Shown here: piece by piece, positions 41,805 through 52,130 of the stretch
How positions within the stretch are numbered: the first letter of the stretch is position 1
Layout of the letters: the number at the start of each line of letters is the position of its first letter
Source of the DNA: Colius striatus
Lineage: Eukaryota; Chordata; Aves; Coliiformes; Coliidae
Direction: 5' to 3'
DNA: 64,000 nucleotides
Assembly (NCBI RefSeq): GCF_028858725.1
Contig: NC_084774.1
Coordinates: 7,910,001-7,974,000 of the forward strand
The notes under the pieces: model-generated
The model's database searches: none
Told to the model about the DNA's origin: nothing
The model's input: only the letters and a program-made list of their open reading frames with translations
Translations under genes and position numbers: made by a program

Positions 41805-43333
41805 TCACTCCAGGGGCTCCTTGATCAGGCACTCCTTCAGCGTGGGCTGCTGCTGCAGGGCCGGCCCGGCTTCCCGCAGGTCCTGCAGCCGCGCCTCCGA
41901 GCGCCGCTTGTCCTTGCCCACCTTCCAAGCCAGGTGGACGTGCGCCTGCAGGAAGGGCCCCAGCAGCGGGTGGCTGCCCTGCGCCTCCAGCAGCTGCAGC
42001 GCCTGCTCACAGCAGTCGTGGGCCTCCCCAAGCTGGTCCAGCTCCTGGTGGCAGACGGCCAGCCCGGCCAGTGTCAGCAGGAAGCGGCCAGAGCCGCACA
42101 CCCCCAGGCGCTCCTGCAGCCGGTAGGCGTTGGCCCAGGTGGCCAGGGCCTCGCGGTACATGCCGGTGCAGGTCAGGCGCTGCGCGGCTCGCAGGTCCTG
42201 CAGGAAGAAGAACTCGAGGAACTCGGGTGAGCGGCGAATCTCGGCGATGGAGTGCAGGTGGGACAGGAACTGCTCGAAGGCGCGGCTGCGCTTGGCGATG
42301 GTCTCGGCGGTGAAGTTGCGGCGCAGCCTCTTCCTGGGGAAGGCGACGCCGGCCATGTCGCAGCCGAAGCGGCAGCGCAGCCGGCGGTTCAGCCGCTCGA
42401 AGTCCGAGTAGCGCCGGGTGATGGCGGCCGGGGCCTTGTCGAAGCGGCCGGAGCGGATCAGGTAGATGGTGTAGAGCTGCGGGGGAGCTGGGCGTCAGGC
42501 CGGGGCGGTGGGTGCGCTGCACCCGCGGGGCTGAGCAGAGCCGTGGGGGACACGGGGGGGGTCACCCAGGCCGGGCTGCCGCAGCCCCCAACAGCGAGAG
42601 TTACCTGAGGCTCATCTGAGCCGCCGGCACCATCCGAGCAGCACGAGGAAAGAGACAGAAATAAGCTCCGAGCCCCATGGGACCCCTGTCCCGGGAGGGA
42701 GCAGCCCCCGCGCCCGCCCCCGCGCCCGCTCAGCCCCGCCGGGCTCACTCACCACGTACTTGGAGGAGCGCTCGCTGACCACGCTGGCGCTGGTGACCTC
42801 AAAGAGCAGTCGCTGCGGTGCCAGGCTGCCCCGCGACTTCCTCCACAGCTCCTGCAGCTGCCGGGTCAGCAGGCTGCCGCCCGGCCGCTCCGCCGCGGGA
42901 CCCCACTCTGCAGCGGGAGAGGGTTGTCAGCCCACCCGGCACCCCGAAATCCACATTTCCTGGCTGCCACCCCCCACCATCACTTGTGTTCCCCCAGGGT
43001 GCTGCTGCCCCGAGCAGCGGGACCTCCCTGGCCCCCAGCACATTGGCCCCAGCACCTGCCTCTGTCCTCTGCGCCCCCTGCCGCGCCCGTCGTCTGCGGC
43101 GACTCCCCCAGCTCCTCTCCGGCACCCTCCTCCTCCTCCTCCTCCTCCTCTTCCTCGTCGTGGCTAGTGAAGCTCAAGGTGCCGCTGAGGCGCGTCGACA
43201 GCCCCTCTGTGTCGTCGTCCAGCTCGGAGCTCTCGGGGCAGTCCTCGGGCTCGCCGCTGCCGTGTGCCCGCTGCTCCCGGGCGCTGTCGCCGCTCAGCGC
43301 GTGCCGCAGCCGGTGCAGGATGCGGGCGGCCAT
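41805..43333 (-). CDS. SNX21: SNX21, PX-domain sorting nexin
   Basis: Endosomal sorting nexin with an N-terminal acidic region, a PX phosphoinositide-binding domain and a C-terminal helical (PXB-type) region. Exons 43060-43333, 42753-42907 and 41805-42476 give 366 residues (human 373). Visible: start MAARILHRLRHALSGD, LSTRLSGTLSFTS, an all-Glu run, PX-domain RRYSDFERLNRRL and FPRKRLRRNFTAETIAKRSR, then CTGMYREALATWANAYRLQE and the C-terminal LIKEPLE. The first donor has to be GC (AGAG|GCAGGT) to keep the frame. The GT four bases on breaks it, so a non-canonical GC-AG intron is inferred. Confidence 0.93.
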
Positions 43334-43339
43334 CCCGTG

Positions 43340-44780
43340 CGGCCCCGCTGCCCGGAGGGGTCAGGCGCGGTTACCCGGCACGGCGGGACGGGCACGGACC
43401 CGGGGCTGCCCACCACGGCCCGGCCCGGGGCAACCTGCAGCCGCGGCACGGGCCTGGCCTGGGACAGCCCGGGCCGGGACGCCCCCGCCCCCCGGTGCGG
43501 CCCCGGCCCCCCGCGGCCCCGCTCCCGCCCTGGCCCGGGGCACCCGCGGCCCCGCTGCGGGCGGTGCCGGCCCGGTCCGTACCGTGCTGGCCCGGCGCCG
43601 GCCGCGCCGAGCCGGGCGGTGCCGAGCGATGGCCGCTCCGCCGCTGCTCGTCCCGGGATCCTCCCTGCGCGGCTCCGCCTCCGTCGGGAACCCGGATCGC
43701 GGCGGCGGGGCCGGGATCGGCACAGCCTGGTACCGCTCGGCACGGCTCGGCTCGGCGCTGCCGGTGCCTGGCACTGCGGGGTCCCGAGGTGATGATACCC
43801 CAGTGCCCCCATATCCCGGTACCCCGACACCCCGCTACCCCACGTCCCGCTCCGGCTCCCGCGGCGCTGCAGCTCCGTCCCGGACCCCCCGGGCTGCCCT
43901 GGCACCCCTCCGCCCCACTGCCCCGTCCTGGCCCCCCGCCGGCCCCACCGCCCCGTCCCGGAGCCCCCTGCTCCGGCTGCACCCCGGCGCCCGCTGTCCC
44001 GGATTTAGCTCCCGCCCGCTCCCTCCTCACCGCTTCCTTGGGAATGTCTATTAATACTGAGGATCGAGCTCAGCTGCTGCTATCGCTCTGCCCTGCGCCC
44101 GGGCTCTGATGGAGGTCCGTGGGAGCCCCAGCAGCCCCCTCCCCGCCCGGCTGCTGCAGAGCAGGACGCGCAGGGCACTGGGCTGGTGCCATCCCCAGTG
44201 CCCACCCTGGGAATGGGGGTCGTGACAAAACCAGGAGCCAGGGAAGCTTCTGTGTGTCCCCAGTCCGGGACGCTGTGGGACAGTCTGTCAGCCTGCTCTC
44301 GCTGCAGCCCCGAGCCCTCGTGCAACCCGCACCGGGCCACTTGGCCAGCACATCCCCAAAGCCACTAGCCCGGGCCAGGCCTTGGCAAAGGTGGCTGTCA
44401 CAGGCTGCAGTGTGCCAGGATAGAGCCTTCGAGGAAGTGCCTGGGCAGATTTCCCACGGGGCCTTTTCTGGACTCAGGAGCCGACGGCACTGGGGTCCCA
44501 GCTCTGGACCCCACAGAGGCCTTGCACCCTGGGTCCCACTGCAGGGCCAACATCACCAGGGTCACAGTGCTGTGATGTGCTCTGCCTCAGCCCACCTCAG
44601 CAGAAAGTGGGAGTGAAGGAGGGGCTGGGGGGGGGGAGTGAGGCTGCAGCCCCTGGGGTCTTTAGGAGCTGAGGGAGGGGAAGCTGCATGGTGGGGAACC
44701 TGCCCCGATGAGGCTGCAGGTTTGGCAGGGGAAGGGGTGCTAGGGCAGCAGCTCTGTGCAGGGGGGAAGCCCTTGGCCCA
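43340..44780. other. SNX21 CpG island and intergenic sequence to TNNC2
   Basis: About 43340-44030 is a CpG island with a possible non-coding SNX21 first exon (minus-strand donor GTACGG at about 43575). The rest holds nothing recognised. Confidence 0.5.
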
Positions 44781-44810
44781 TTCTCTGGGTGACGCTGACG
44801 GCTCCGGGGC

Positions 44811-44820
44811 TATTTTTAAC
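44811..44820 (+). promoter_or_regulatory. MEF2 site upstream of TNNC2
   Basis: CTATTTTTAA fits the MEF2 consensus exactly and lies about 375 bp before the first TNNC2 codon. Fast skeletal troponin genes are typical MEF2 targets. Confidence 0.65.
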
Positions 44821-45185
44821 CCCCTCCTTGCTGAGCTGCCCTGGACAGGGGGTGTTGCTGAGGGATGGGGGTGGGGAAGAGCCACCCTCCTGCCAAGACT
44901 CCAGTGTCCCTCCCCGACGGGCTTGAATTTCTATCCCAGCTTCAGACCCACGTTTAATCCCCAGCCCTTGGCCAATAACGCTTTGGCTAAATTAGGTAAA
45001 ATGCTCCTGTTGCCAATGAGCGGGGCCAGATCGCCACGGCAGAGCTGATAGGCTGCGGGGCCAGGGGGCTGGGGGCACACGGTGCGGGGGGGGACACTAC
45101 AAATTGGGGTGCCAGGGGCACCAGGGAGCTTCTGGGGTCTTCTGCTGCTCGAGGTGGTGGCTCCCTCCAGGAGGGGAGCAGGATA

Positions 45186-46770
45186 ATGCCATCAATGGTA
45201 AGACCTCCACTGCTGGCAAGTGCATGTGCTGGGGACCCGACAGCCCTGGCAGCACCGGCACCGTGCGCCCGCGGATGTGGCTGCTGAGGTGCCTCTGCGG
45301 AGGGAGCTGGGGGGACAGCCCTGGGGCTGAGTGCAGGGAGGGGTTGGGTTGGTGAGGGGTCCCTGTGGGACATGTCCCAGGGGGGCCGTGTGGCTGCCCA
45401 AGGGGTGCAGGTGCTCTGGGACACGGCTGCCCGTGATGTGGGTGCCCTGGGATGTGGGTGTCCCAGGACGTGGGTGCCCCAGGACACGGGTGCTCCGGGA
45501 TATGGATGCCCTGGGATGTGGGTGCCCCAGACGCCGTCTGGCCTGGCTGCAGCTTGGGGCCGTGCAGGGGCAGCGGTGCTGGGGGGCAGCCGGGAGCCAA
45601 GCGCTGGATCATGCGACACAGCGGCGCTGCCGGCTCCTGCCTGCGCCTCCGGGAGAAACTCGATCAGGGCCGACAGGTGCCTGTGGACTCACTGATCCCT
45701 ACAAGGGGAGCCAAGGAGATCCCCAAAATAGCGCTGCGTGCCTGGGATGCCAAGGCTGCACACAGGGACTGCAGCCCCTGGAGCACTCCCGGCTGGCAGG
45801 GCCTCCACAGCCCACCACCCTCCCTGGCAACAACACTGCAGGGCTGGCAGCTCCCCCAGCATGGCACTGCCCTCCCCACACCCCTGCACCCAGGGGCTGC
45901 CCGGTGCGAGGGGCTGCCAGCCACGATGTGGGGGCCATGCTGACCCTGCTCCCTTGGCTTGCAGACCGACCAACAGGCTGAAGCTCGTGCCTTCCTCAGC
46001 GAGGAGATGATTGCTGGTGAGTGCGGGGCCGGTGGGGAGCGGGGCCAGACCCGGTGAAGGGGAGAGGTCTTCCATGGCCAGCTCTGCCATGGCCCTGACC
46101 CCCTTCCCTGCAGAGTTCAAGGCCGCCTTCGACATGTTTGATGCTGATGGTGGTGGGGACATCAGCACCAAGGAGCTGGGGACAGTGATGAGGATGCTGG
46201 GGCAGAACCCCACCAAGGAGGAGCTGGATGCCATCATAGAGGAGGTGGATGAGGATGGTGAGCAGCCCTCGGCGGGGCGGCGGGTGGTGGGCATGGGGCA
46301 GGCAGCCTGACCCACACACGCTCCCCACAGGCAGCGGCACCATCGACTTCGAGGAGTTCCTGGTGATGATGGTGCGCCAGATGAAAGAGGATGCGAAGGG
46401 CAAGTCTGAGGAGGAGCTGGCCAACTGCTTCCGCATCTTCGACCGGTGAGTGAGGGGGCGATGCCCCCGCTGCCCATCCTGCCCCTGGGGCAAGCGGGGC
46501 CACGTCCTGCCCTCGGCCTCCCGCAGGAACGCGGATGGGTTCATCGACATTGAGGAGCTGGGCGAGATCCTGAGGGCCACTGGGGAGCACGTGACCGAGG
46601 AGGAAATCGAGGACATGATGAAGGACTCGGACAAGAACAACGACGGCCGCATCGACTTTGACGGTGAGCGACGGGGCCGAGCGCCTGCGCTGCGCACCCC
46701 GGGCAGAGCCCTGGGCTGAGGGTGCTGCTCTCTCACAGAGTTCCTGAAGATGATGGAGGGTGTGCAGTAA
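45186..46770 (+). CDS. TNNC2: TNNC2, fast skeletal troponin C
   Basis: Calcium sensor of the thin filament in fast skeletal muscle. Six coding exons, 45186-45197, 45965-46016, 46114-46257, 46331-46445, 46527-46663 and 46739-46770, give 163 residues. The first exon encodes only MPSM, then [19 protein letters not shown] follows; birds have such an N-terminal extension ahead of the MTDQQ of mammals. Four complete EF-hand loops are seen, beginning [27 protein letters not shown] and DKNNDGRID. All keep acidic calcium ligands, so all four sites should bind. The end KMMEGVQ is standard. AATAAA at 46940-46945. Intron 1 contains a short imperfect repeat at about 45430-45535. Confidence 0.97.
45430..45535. 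repeat. Short imperfect tandem repeat in TNNC2 intron 1
   Basis: Units of 18-21 bp with variants of GGATGTGGGTGCCC. Confidence 0.7.
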
Positions 46771-46949
46771 GGGACCAGACATTCCTGAGGCCAGCCGCCG
46801 CACCCAGCCCTGCTCCAACGCCACGCCAGGAGCAGCAGCTCTGCAGGGCCCAGCACCCGCTGCCCAGGCCCTGCTCATGCCCCCCGCCAGCGGCTGAGCT
46901 TCCTCCCCCCCCGGCACACGTGGCCTCAGCCTGAGCCTCAATAAAAGGG

Positions 46950-47690
46950 AAAAGGCTTGAGCTGCTGGTGTGGAGCTTCACTGGCTGTGTGTGGGGAGGG
47001 GGCTGTGGCTCAGTGTCCCCGCACTGCTGCCTGGGATGAGCCTGTGTGTGCCTCATGCCGGGGCAGCGCGAGGCCGTGGTTCCCACGGGCTGCTGGGCGG
47101 GCGCCAGCGCTGAGCTCAGACTTTCCATGGGGAGCCGAGGGTTCACACGCCAGTGGGCAGCCAGGCTGCAGGAGCCTGAGGCAGCTGCTGCTGCCTGCTC
47201 TGGGGCAGGGCTGAAGGAGTGCAGGGGAGCTGGGGAGTCACCGGCCCTGGCCCCACACCCAGACCCCAAAAGGACACAGAAGACTTGGCTCTGAGGTGGG
47301 GGGGCAGCAGCAGCCCCCTCCTTGGGGTCAAGGCACTGCTGGAGCCTCTGTGCCTGGACAGCCTGTACTAGCCCGCCCTGCATCACTGCTCCCCAGGGAT
47401 CTGCTCCTCTGGGCACTTACAGAGGCTTCACACAGCCGCTCCAGCTGAGGAGGAAGGCTGTAAAGGGACAAGGGGAACACACTGTCTGGGCTGGGGCAGG
47501 CAGGAGACAGGGAGCATCCAGCTTATGTGGGGACAGTGGGATCAGCCCCACACAGCTGCTGGGACACGGCTCAGAGCCCGTCACATCCTTGTGGCACAGA
47601 GCTGCAGTGCAGCACAGCACAGCTGAACTCCCCTGAGGGACGGAGACTCCTGCTGAGGGGCCCAACTCTGCCCTGCTCTCACAGGGCATA
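46950..47690. other. Intergenic between TNNC2 and the RGS9BP-like gene
   Basis: No exon recognised. Presumed to hold the promoter of the next gene. No TATA box stands out. Confidence 0.4.
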
Positions 47691-47720
47691 ATGGTTCAGG
47701 GGAGAGGGGAGGCCCGATCC

Positions 47721-48422
47721 ATGCAGGGGGCAGCAGGGTCATGTGCAGCAGCCCAGGCTGCCCTCTGCAAGGCCACAGCCCTGCACCGGCAGCTGGTGCT
47801 GCAGCTCGGGGGCAGCGCCGACAGCCCCTGGCTGCGGGAGGAGCGACGCAGGAGGAGCATGGAGGCACAGAAGCTCAGTACAGGTAAGGAGGGGGCTGCT
47901 GCTCTGGGCAGGGGGTACGGGACACCTCTGTGCTCACTCTGGGGCTGGTGGAGGGATTCTCTGTCTCAGCATCCCCCTCCCACAGGGCTGCAGCAGGAGC
48001 TGCTGTGGGGGCTGCGGCAGGCACTGGCGAGTCCTGAGGAGCAGCGGGAACTGGAGCGGCTCTGGGTGCTCTACCTCTCTGCCCTGGAGCTCTTCCTGCA
48101 GGACCTGCGCAGAGCCCACCACCTCTGCCAGCTTTTCTCTGCTCAGGGGGGTGGCACAGCCCCACTGTGCACGGGGCTGGGGAGCTGGGGGCCACACAGT
48201 CACAGGGGGAGACGGAGAGGGGGAGGTTCCAGGCAGCCCCCAGACACCCCACACCTGGAGGAGGAGATCGAGCAGGTGATGGCCACACTGTCAGAGATGG
48301 AGAGCAGAGCCAACATCCCACTGTGGACAGTGGAGGCCACGCAGTCAGAGGGGATGGGAAGCACTGCAGCCCCCACAGCTTGGAGGCTGTCCTGTGCCAG
48401 ACATTGCTGCAGGGTCCTCTGA
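47721..48422 (+). CDS. RGS9BP/R7BP-like RGS-anchoring protein
   Basis: Likely binding partner and membrane anchor of an R7-family RGS protein. Exons 47721-47883 and 47986-48422 give 199 residues. An upstream in-frame ATG at 47691 would add 10, but the 47721 start aligns best with human RGS9BP. Shared words: HxxLVLxxGGSADS near the start, ERLW followed by a leucine-rich helix with DLRRA, and the ending pattern EIEQVMATLSEMESRANIPLWTVEA. The 102-bp intron is open in frame, so retention would also be coding. RGS9BP ends in a transmembrane helix; none is seen here. Instead the protein ends HCCRVL, a cysteine pair whose last four residues fit a CaaX box. AATAAA at 48597-48602. I know of no gene of this family between TNNC2 and UBE2C in mammals. 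Confidence 0.8.
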   Translation: MQGAAGSCAAAQAALCKATALHRQLVLQLGGSADSPWLREERRRRSMEAQKLSTGKEGAAALGRGYGTPLCSLWGWWRDSLSQHPPPTGLQQELLWGLRQALASPEEQRELERLWVLYLSALELFLQDLRRAHHLCQLFSAQGGGTAPLCTGLGSWGPHSHRGRRRGGGSRQPPDTPHLEEEIEQVMATLSEMESRANIPLWTVEATQSEGMGSTAAPTAWRLSCARHCCRVL

Positions 48423-48764
48423 CTGGAAGGCAGGAGAGGACAGGGCAGGGCTGGCAGCTCCTGTGCCCACTCAGTCACCACAGAGAAAGGCAGAGAGCTC
48501 CGTGTACCCTCCCCAGCCCCTGTCCAGGCAGGCGATTCTGGGGGCTGCCCCTGTTCTGCAGGAGCAACAGGACAAGTTCTGAGCACCTCAAGTGCTAATA
48601 AAGCCCTTCTTACCCCATGGGTGTCGGTGTCTCTCCCTTCCTGCCCACACTCACAGCCCAGTGGCAGGACCCCAGGGATAGGATGGCAGAGAGAGGGACC
48701 TCTGGGCACTCATTTGGGTGACAGGCTGCAACAAAAGCCCCAGAAGAAAAGTCATAAACATGCA

Positions 48765-48905
48765 TTTATTTATACATTAACCGTAGTTCGGAATGCAAAA
48801 TTAATTTAAGACAGCCTATAATACAGAGAGCTGAGGGCAGCAGCCAGAGAGGACAGAGGCTCCAGAGCCACGGGGGGAGGCAGCGCGGGGAGGCGGCGGC
48901 ATGCG
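48765..48905 (-). other. UBE2C: UBE2C 3' UTR
   Basis: Minus-strand AATAAA at 48765-48770. A very short tail, convergent with the RGS9BP-like gene. Confidence 0.75.
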
Positions 48906-50047
48906 TCAAGTTTCCTGGCTCTTGGCCTGCTTGGAGTATGTGTCCCTCACATACTTCTTGTAGGCTGAGGAGAGAGGGGGAGAGTGGGCCTGAGGCAGCT
49001 GGGGGAGCAACCACAGGATATGCAGCAGGGCTGGGAGGGAGAGCCACTGGCTGCTCCAGAGGAAGAGAAGGGAAGAGAACACCTGTGACAGCACTCACCT
49101 GTTTGGTTTTTCCAGAGCTCTGCAGCGTGTGTATTCAGGGGACTCTCAATGTTTGGCTCTGGAGAAAGGAGCTGGGTCAGTGGCTGTGTGCTGATTCCTG
49201 CACCCTGGCACCCAGCACTGCAGGGACAGCCCAACCTCCCACCCCCAGCACCCCACTGCAACACAGCCACGGAGCCCACCTGCCAGCAGGCTCTGGATGG
49301 AGAGCAGGATAGTGCGGACATCGTACAGGGCTGACCACTTGTCCTTAAGGATGTCGAGACAGATGTTGCCCTGGGTGTCAACATTGGGGTGGTAGCAGGG
49401 GGTCAGGAAGCGCACGGTGGGTGCAGTGTAGGGGTACCCACTGGGGAACTCCAGCGACAGCTTGTACCTCAGCTCCTCATAGGCCTGGGGAGAGCAGACA
49501 AGGAGAGCTAGGGCTGGGGAAGAAGCCTCAGGAGAAGCAAGGGGCAGGGGGAGAGGGAAGCACTGAGATCCTACTCAGGCTGGGGTGAAAGGGGGAGCGA
49601 GGGACCCGCCGTGCCGGGCTGGGCTGCTCACCGTGCCAGCTGCGCCATCGATAGTCCCAATCCACTTGAAGAGGTTATCAGATTCGGGAAAGGCAGAAAT
49701 GCCTTTGTCACCAGACATCTGCAGGGACAGTGCGACAGGGCGCTCGAAACAACCCCAGCACAGCCCCGGAACTGCCGCCCAGCCAGAGCCAAGAAGACAA
49801 CCTCCCGAGCCCCAGCCCAGCCCAGAGAGCACACTCACCATGAGCGCCATCAGCTCCTGCTGCAGCCTGCAAGAGAAGAAGGCGTTACGGGTTCGGCCGG
49901 GGCCGCCGGAGCAACCGCCCGAGGCAGCGCCCGGCCCCTAGCTCACCTCTTCCCCACCGCGCCGCGAGCAACGGTAGCGCCGGCCTCGGCCCCTTTGCGG
50001 GCGGCTGCGCTGGGCACGGCGGCGGGGTCGGTGTTCTGCGAGGCCAT
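48906..50047 (-). CDS. UBE2C: UBE2C (UbcH10), APC/C ubiquitin-conjugating enzyme
   Basis: E2 enzyme that starts ubiquitin chains on APC/C substrates in mitosis. Six exons, 49947-50047, 49839-49866, 49632-49718, 49280-49484, 49099-49158 and 48906-48964, give 179 residues, identical in length to human. The N-terminal extension ([10 protein letters not shown]) is followed by the UBC fold with [20 protein letters not shown], the HPN motif and the catalytic Cys in [13 protein letters not shown]. It ends [10 protein letters not shown]. Confidence 0.97.
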
Positions 50048-50199
50048 GGCGGTCCCGGGGGCGGCGGGTGACGCGCTCGCAGCTGCCCAGCGGCTCAGGG
50101 ACACGGACGCGGCCCCGCGGGGGCTCGCTGGTTGCCGGCCGCTGGGCTCCGGCCGCGGCTGCCGCAGGGGACGGACGGTTGCGCCCCCCCCGCGCCGCG

Positions 50200-50263
50200 T
50201 TTGAATGTTTGAACGTGCGGCGCCTCCGCCAATCAGCGCGCGGCTCAGTTCGAGCCGACCAAT
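50200..50263 (-). promoter_or_regulatory. UBE2C: UBE2C cell-cycle promoter: two CHR and two CCAAT boxes
   Basis: Two TTTGAA elements (CHR type) lie at 50200-50205 and 50208-50213. CCAAT boxes follow upstream with respect to the gene at about 50229 and 50259. CHR close to the start with NF-Y/CCAAT boxes beyond it is the arrangement of G2/M genes controlled by MuvB/FOXM1, to which UBE2C belongs. Confidence 0.65.
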
Positions 50264-50549
50264 CGCCGCTCGCCGCGGAGGCGGCGGCCACGAGCCCGGC
50301 CCCAGCTCCTGGCTTCAATCAGGTCCGCCCTCCCGCTGGGGGCTGGGGCAGGGCCTTCCCCCCACCCCGCCCCCAGTCTAGAAGGAAGAAGCTGGGGGTT
50401 GGCCCACGCTTCAGGACTTCCACAGAGGAGGGGAGTTCTGTTCCCTCGGGGCTGATCTGAAATAGCGTCTCCTGTGGAAACACCCTTGAGAGGCTGAAGA
50501 TACACCCCGACTCAGGTTCCTTCTCAGGAGACAGCACAGGCAGCTGCAA

Positions 50550-50680
50550 AGAGACTTTATTCGGGGTCTGGGGAGTCTCTGGACTCGGGACCAGAGAAGC
50601 GTGTCCATGTGCTTCTGCAACCTCTCCATCATCCAGGCCAGTGGGACAAGGGGCTTCATCTACAGCGGCAGGTTCAGAGT
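50550..50680 (-). pseudogene. Degraded copy of the DNTTIP1 last exon
   Basis: Reads KPLVPLAWMMERLQKHMDTL on the minus strand against KPFVPPAWMTEKMQKHMETL in the working exon (51640-51778). Its poly(A) hexamer (50556-50561) is retained. The upstream coding part and the acceptor environment are eroded and the C-terminal tail differs. Confidence 0.85.
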
Positions 50681-50755
50681 CCCTTGGGAGGGTAGCAGTG
50701 AGACACAGGGACCCCAACAGCCCCCCCGAACCCCTGACAACACGGAGCCCCCGAA

Positions 50756-50925
50756 TCCCAGACCCACTGAGGCTGGAAAAGATCTTGAAGCTCCTGGAGT
50801 CCAGCCGTTAACCCAGTGCTGCCACGGGCACCACTAAACCCTGCCCCTCACTGCCCTGTGCCAGTGCCTGCCCTGTGCCTGAAGTGGTCCAGGGGTCCCT
50901 CTTAAACGCATTGGCAGCCTGAACC
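50756..50925. mobile_element. Old CR1 fragment (copy 1)
   Basis: GGCTGGAAAAGATCTTGAAG, GTCCAGCCGTTAACCCAGTG and GGCACCACTAAACC are CR1-tail words. A matching but more altered tract at 51860-52000 shows the insertion preceded the local duplication. Confidence 0.6.
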
Positions 50926-51278
50926 CCGGCGGGCTTCAATCAGGTCCGTCATCCTGCTGCTCCCCTCCCGGGACTTCCGCCTCGGGCTTCAATCAGGTCC
51001 GGCGCCGCCGCCTTCAGCCCCGGCGGCCAGGGGATGGCGCCGGGCTCGGCCATACCCGGGACTGCTCCCAGTCCTCGCTCTCCCAACAACTGCTCCGCTA
51101 ATCATCCTCAGCTGCTTCCAGCCCTATTTCTCACTGTGATCCTGGGCGGCGCCGACGGGGCTCGGCTCGCTCCCTCCCTCCTCCCTCCCGCCGCGGCCGC
51201 GCTCGGCCCATGCGCCGCTGCAGCCGCTGCTGCGCTGTCGGCGTCTCCGGGGTCCCGGCCGGTTCGCGCCGTGCCGCG

Positions 51279-51503
51279 CGGGGCTGTCGCTGAGGCGCGG
51301 CGTCTCCGCCAATCAGCGCGGGGCTGTCGCTGAGGCGCGGTGTCTCCGCCAATCAGCGCGGGGCTGCCGCTGAGGCGCGGCGTCTCCGCCAATCAGCGCG
51401 GGGCTGTCGCTGAGGCGCGGCGTCTCCGCCAATCAGCGCGGGGCTGCCGATGAGGCGCGGCGCCTCCGCCAATCGGCGCGCGGCTCCGTCCGAGCCGACC
51501 AAT
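51279..51503. promoter_or_regulatory. Five-fold 40-bp CCAAT-box array
   Basis: Units of exactly 40 bp, each with TCTCCGCCAATCAGCGCG or a close variant. CCAAT cores at about 51309, 51349, 51389, 51429 and 51469, and a sixth CCAAT at 51499 in a different context. The last unit plus the 51499 box align with the UBE2C promoter at 50221-50270, so the array is an amplified duplicate of it. No CHR elements are seen beside it. Confidence 0.8.
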
Positions 51504-52130
51504 GGCCGGTCGGTGGGTCCGAGCCGCTGCCCGGGGCCGCAGCCCCTCAGGCGCCCGACGCACCCCGGCCCCGCTTCCCGCTCTCCGGACGCGGCCAAGG
51601 CGGCTGCGAAGAGACTTTATTGGGGGTATGAGGGGCTCATCAGGCCTCGGGGGGGCCCTCGGGGGGCGGCGCGTCCCCCCCGCGGCGAAGCGTCTCCATG
51701 TGCTTCTGCATCTTTTCTGTCATCCAGGCCGGCGGGACAAAGGGCTTCAGCTCCTCCAGCCGCAGGTCCACGGAGTCTCTGGCGAGTGCAGCGGGGACAC
51801 ACCGGTTTCTGACACTGCCCACGAACTCCCGGCAGGAACGACACCCAGAATCCCAGAACTGCTCAGCCCGGCAGAGATCCTGAAGCTCCCCGAACCCAGC
51901 GCTAACCCCGCGCTGCCACGGCCACCACTCAACCTCGTTCCTCCCTGCTCCATGCCAGCGCCCATCCTGTGTCTGAAGTGGTCCCGCGGTCTGGCATCCC
52001 GAGTCCCGGCGGGATTCCATCAGCTCTGCCCCCGCCCCAGACCCGCCCCCAACTCCCGCCTTCGGGCCCTTCAACCAGGTCCTTCCCGCTGCGGGGCTCA
52101 ATCAGGTCCGTCCCCGCCCCCTCCCCGCCT
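51460..52130. repeat. Tandem duplication, copy 2 (CCAAT block + working DNTTIP1 exon)
   Basis: Second copy of the block at 50215-51010. It contains the intact DNTTIP1 terminal exon, an eroded CR1 tract (51860-52000) and two variants of TCAATCAGGTCC near 52072 and 52091. Confidence 0.8.

Larger units (their letters stand above)
50215..51010. repeat. Tandem duplication, copy 1 (UBE2C promoter + dead DNTTIP1 exon)
   Basis: Resembles about 51460-52130. In order: CCAAT-box block, the stretch AAAGAGACTTTATT, a degraded DNTTIP1 last exon, a CR1-derived tract and the motif TTCAATCAGGTCCG. Copy 1 also has an insert at 50408-50490 that matches 53677-53760 inside a DNTTIP1 intron. Confidence 0.8.
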
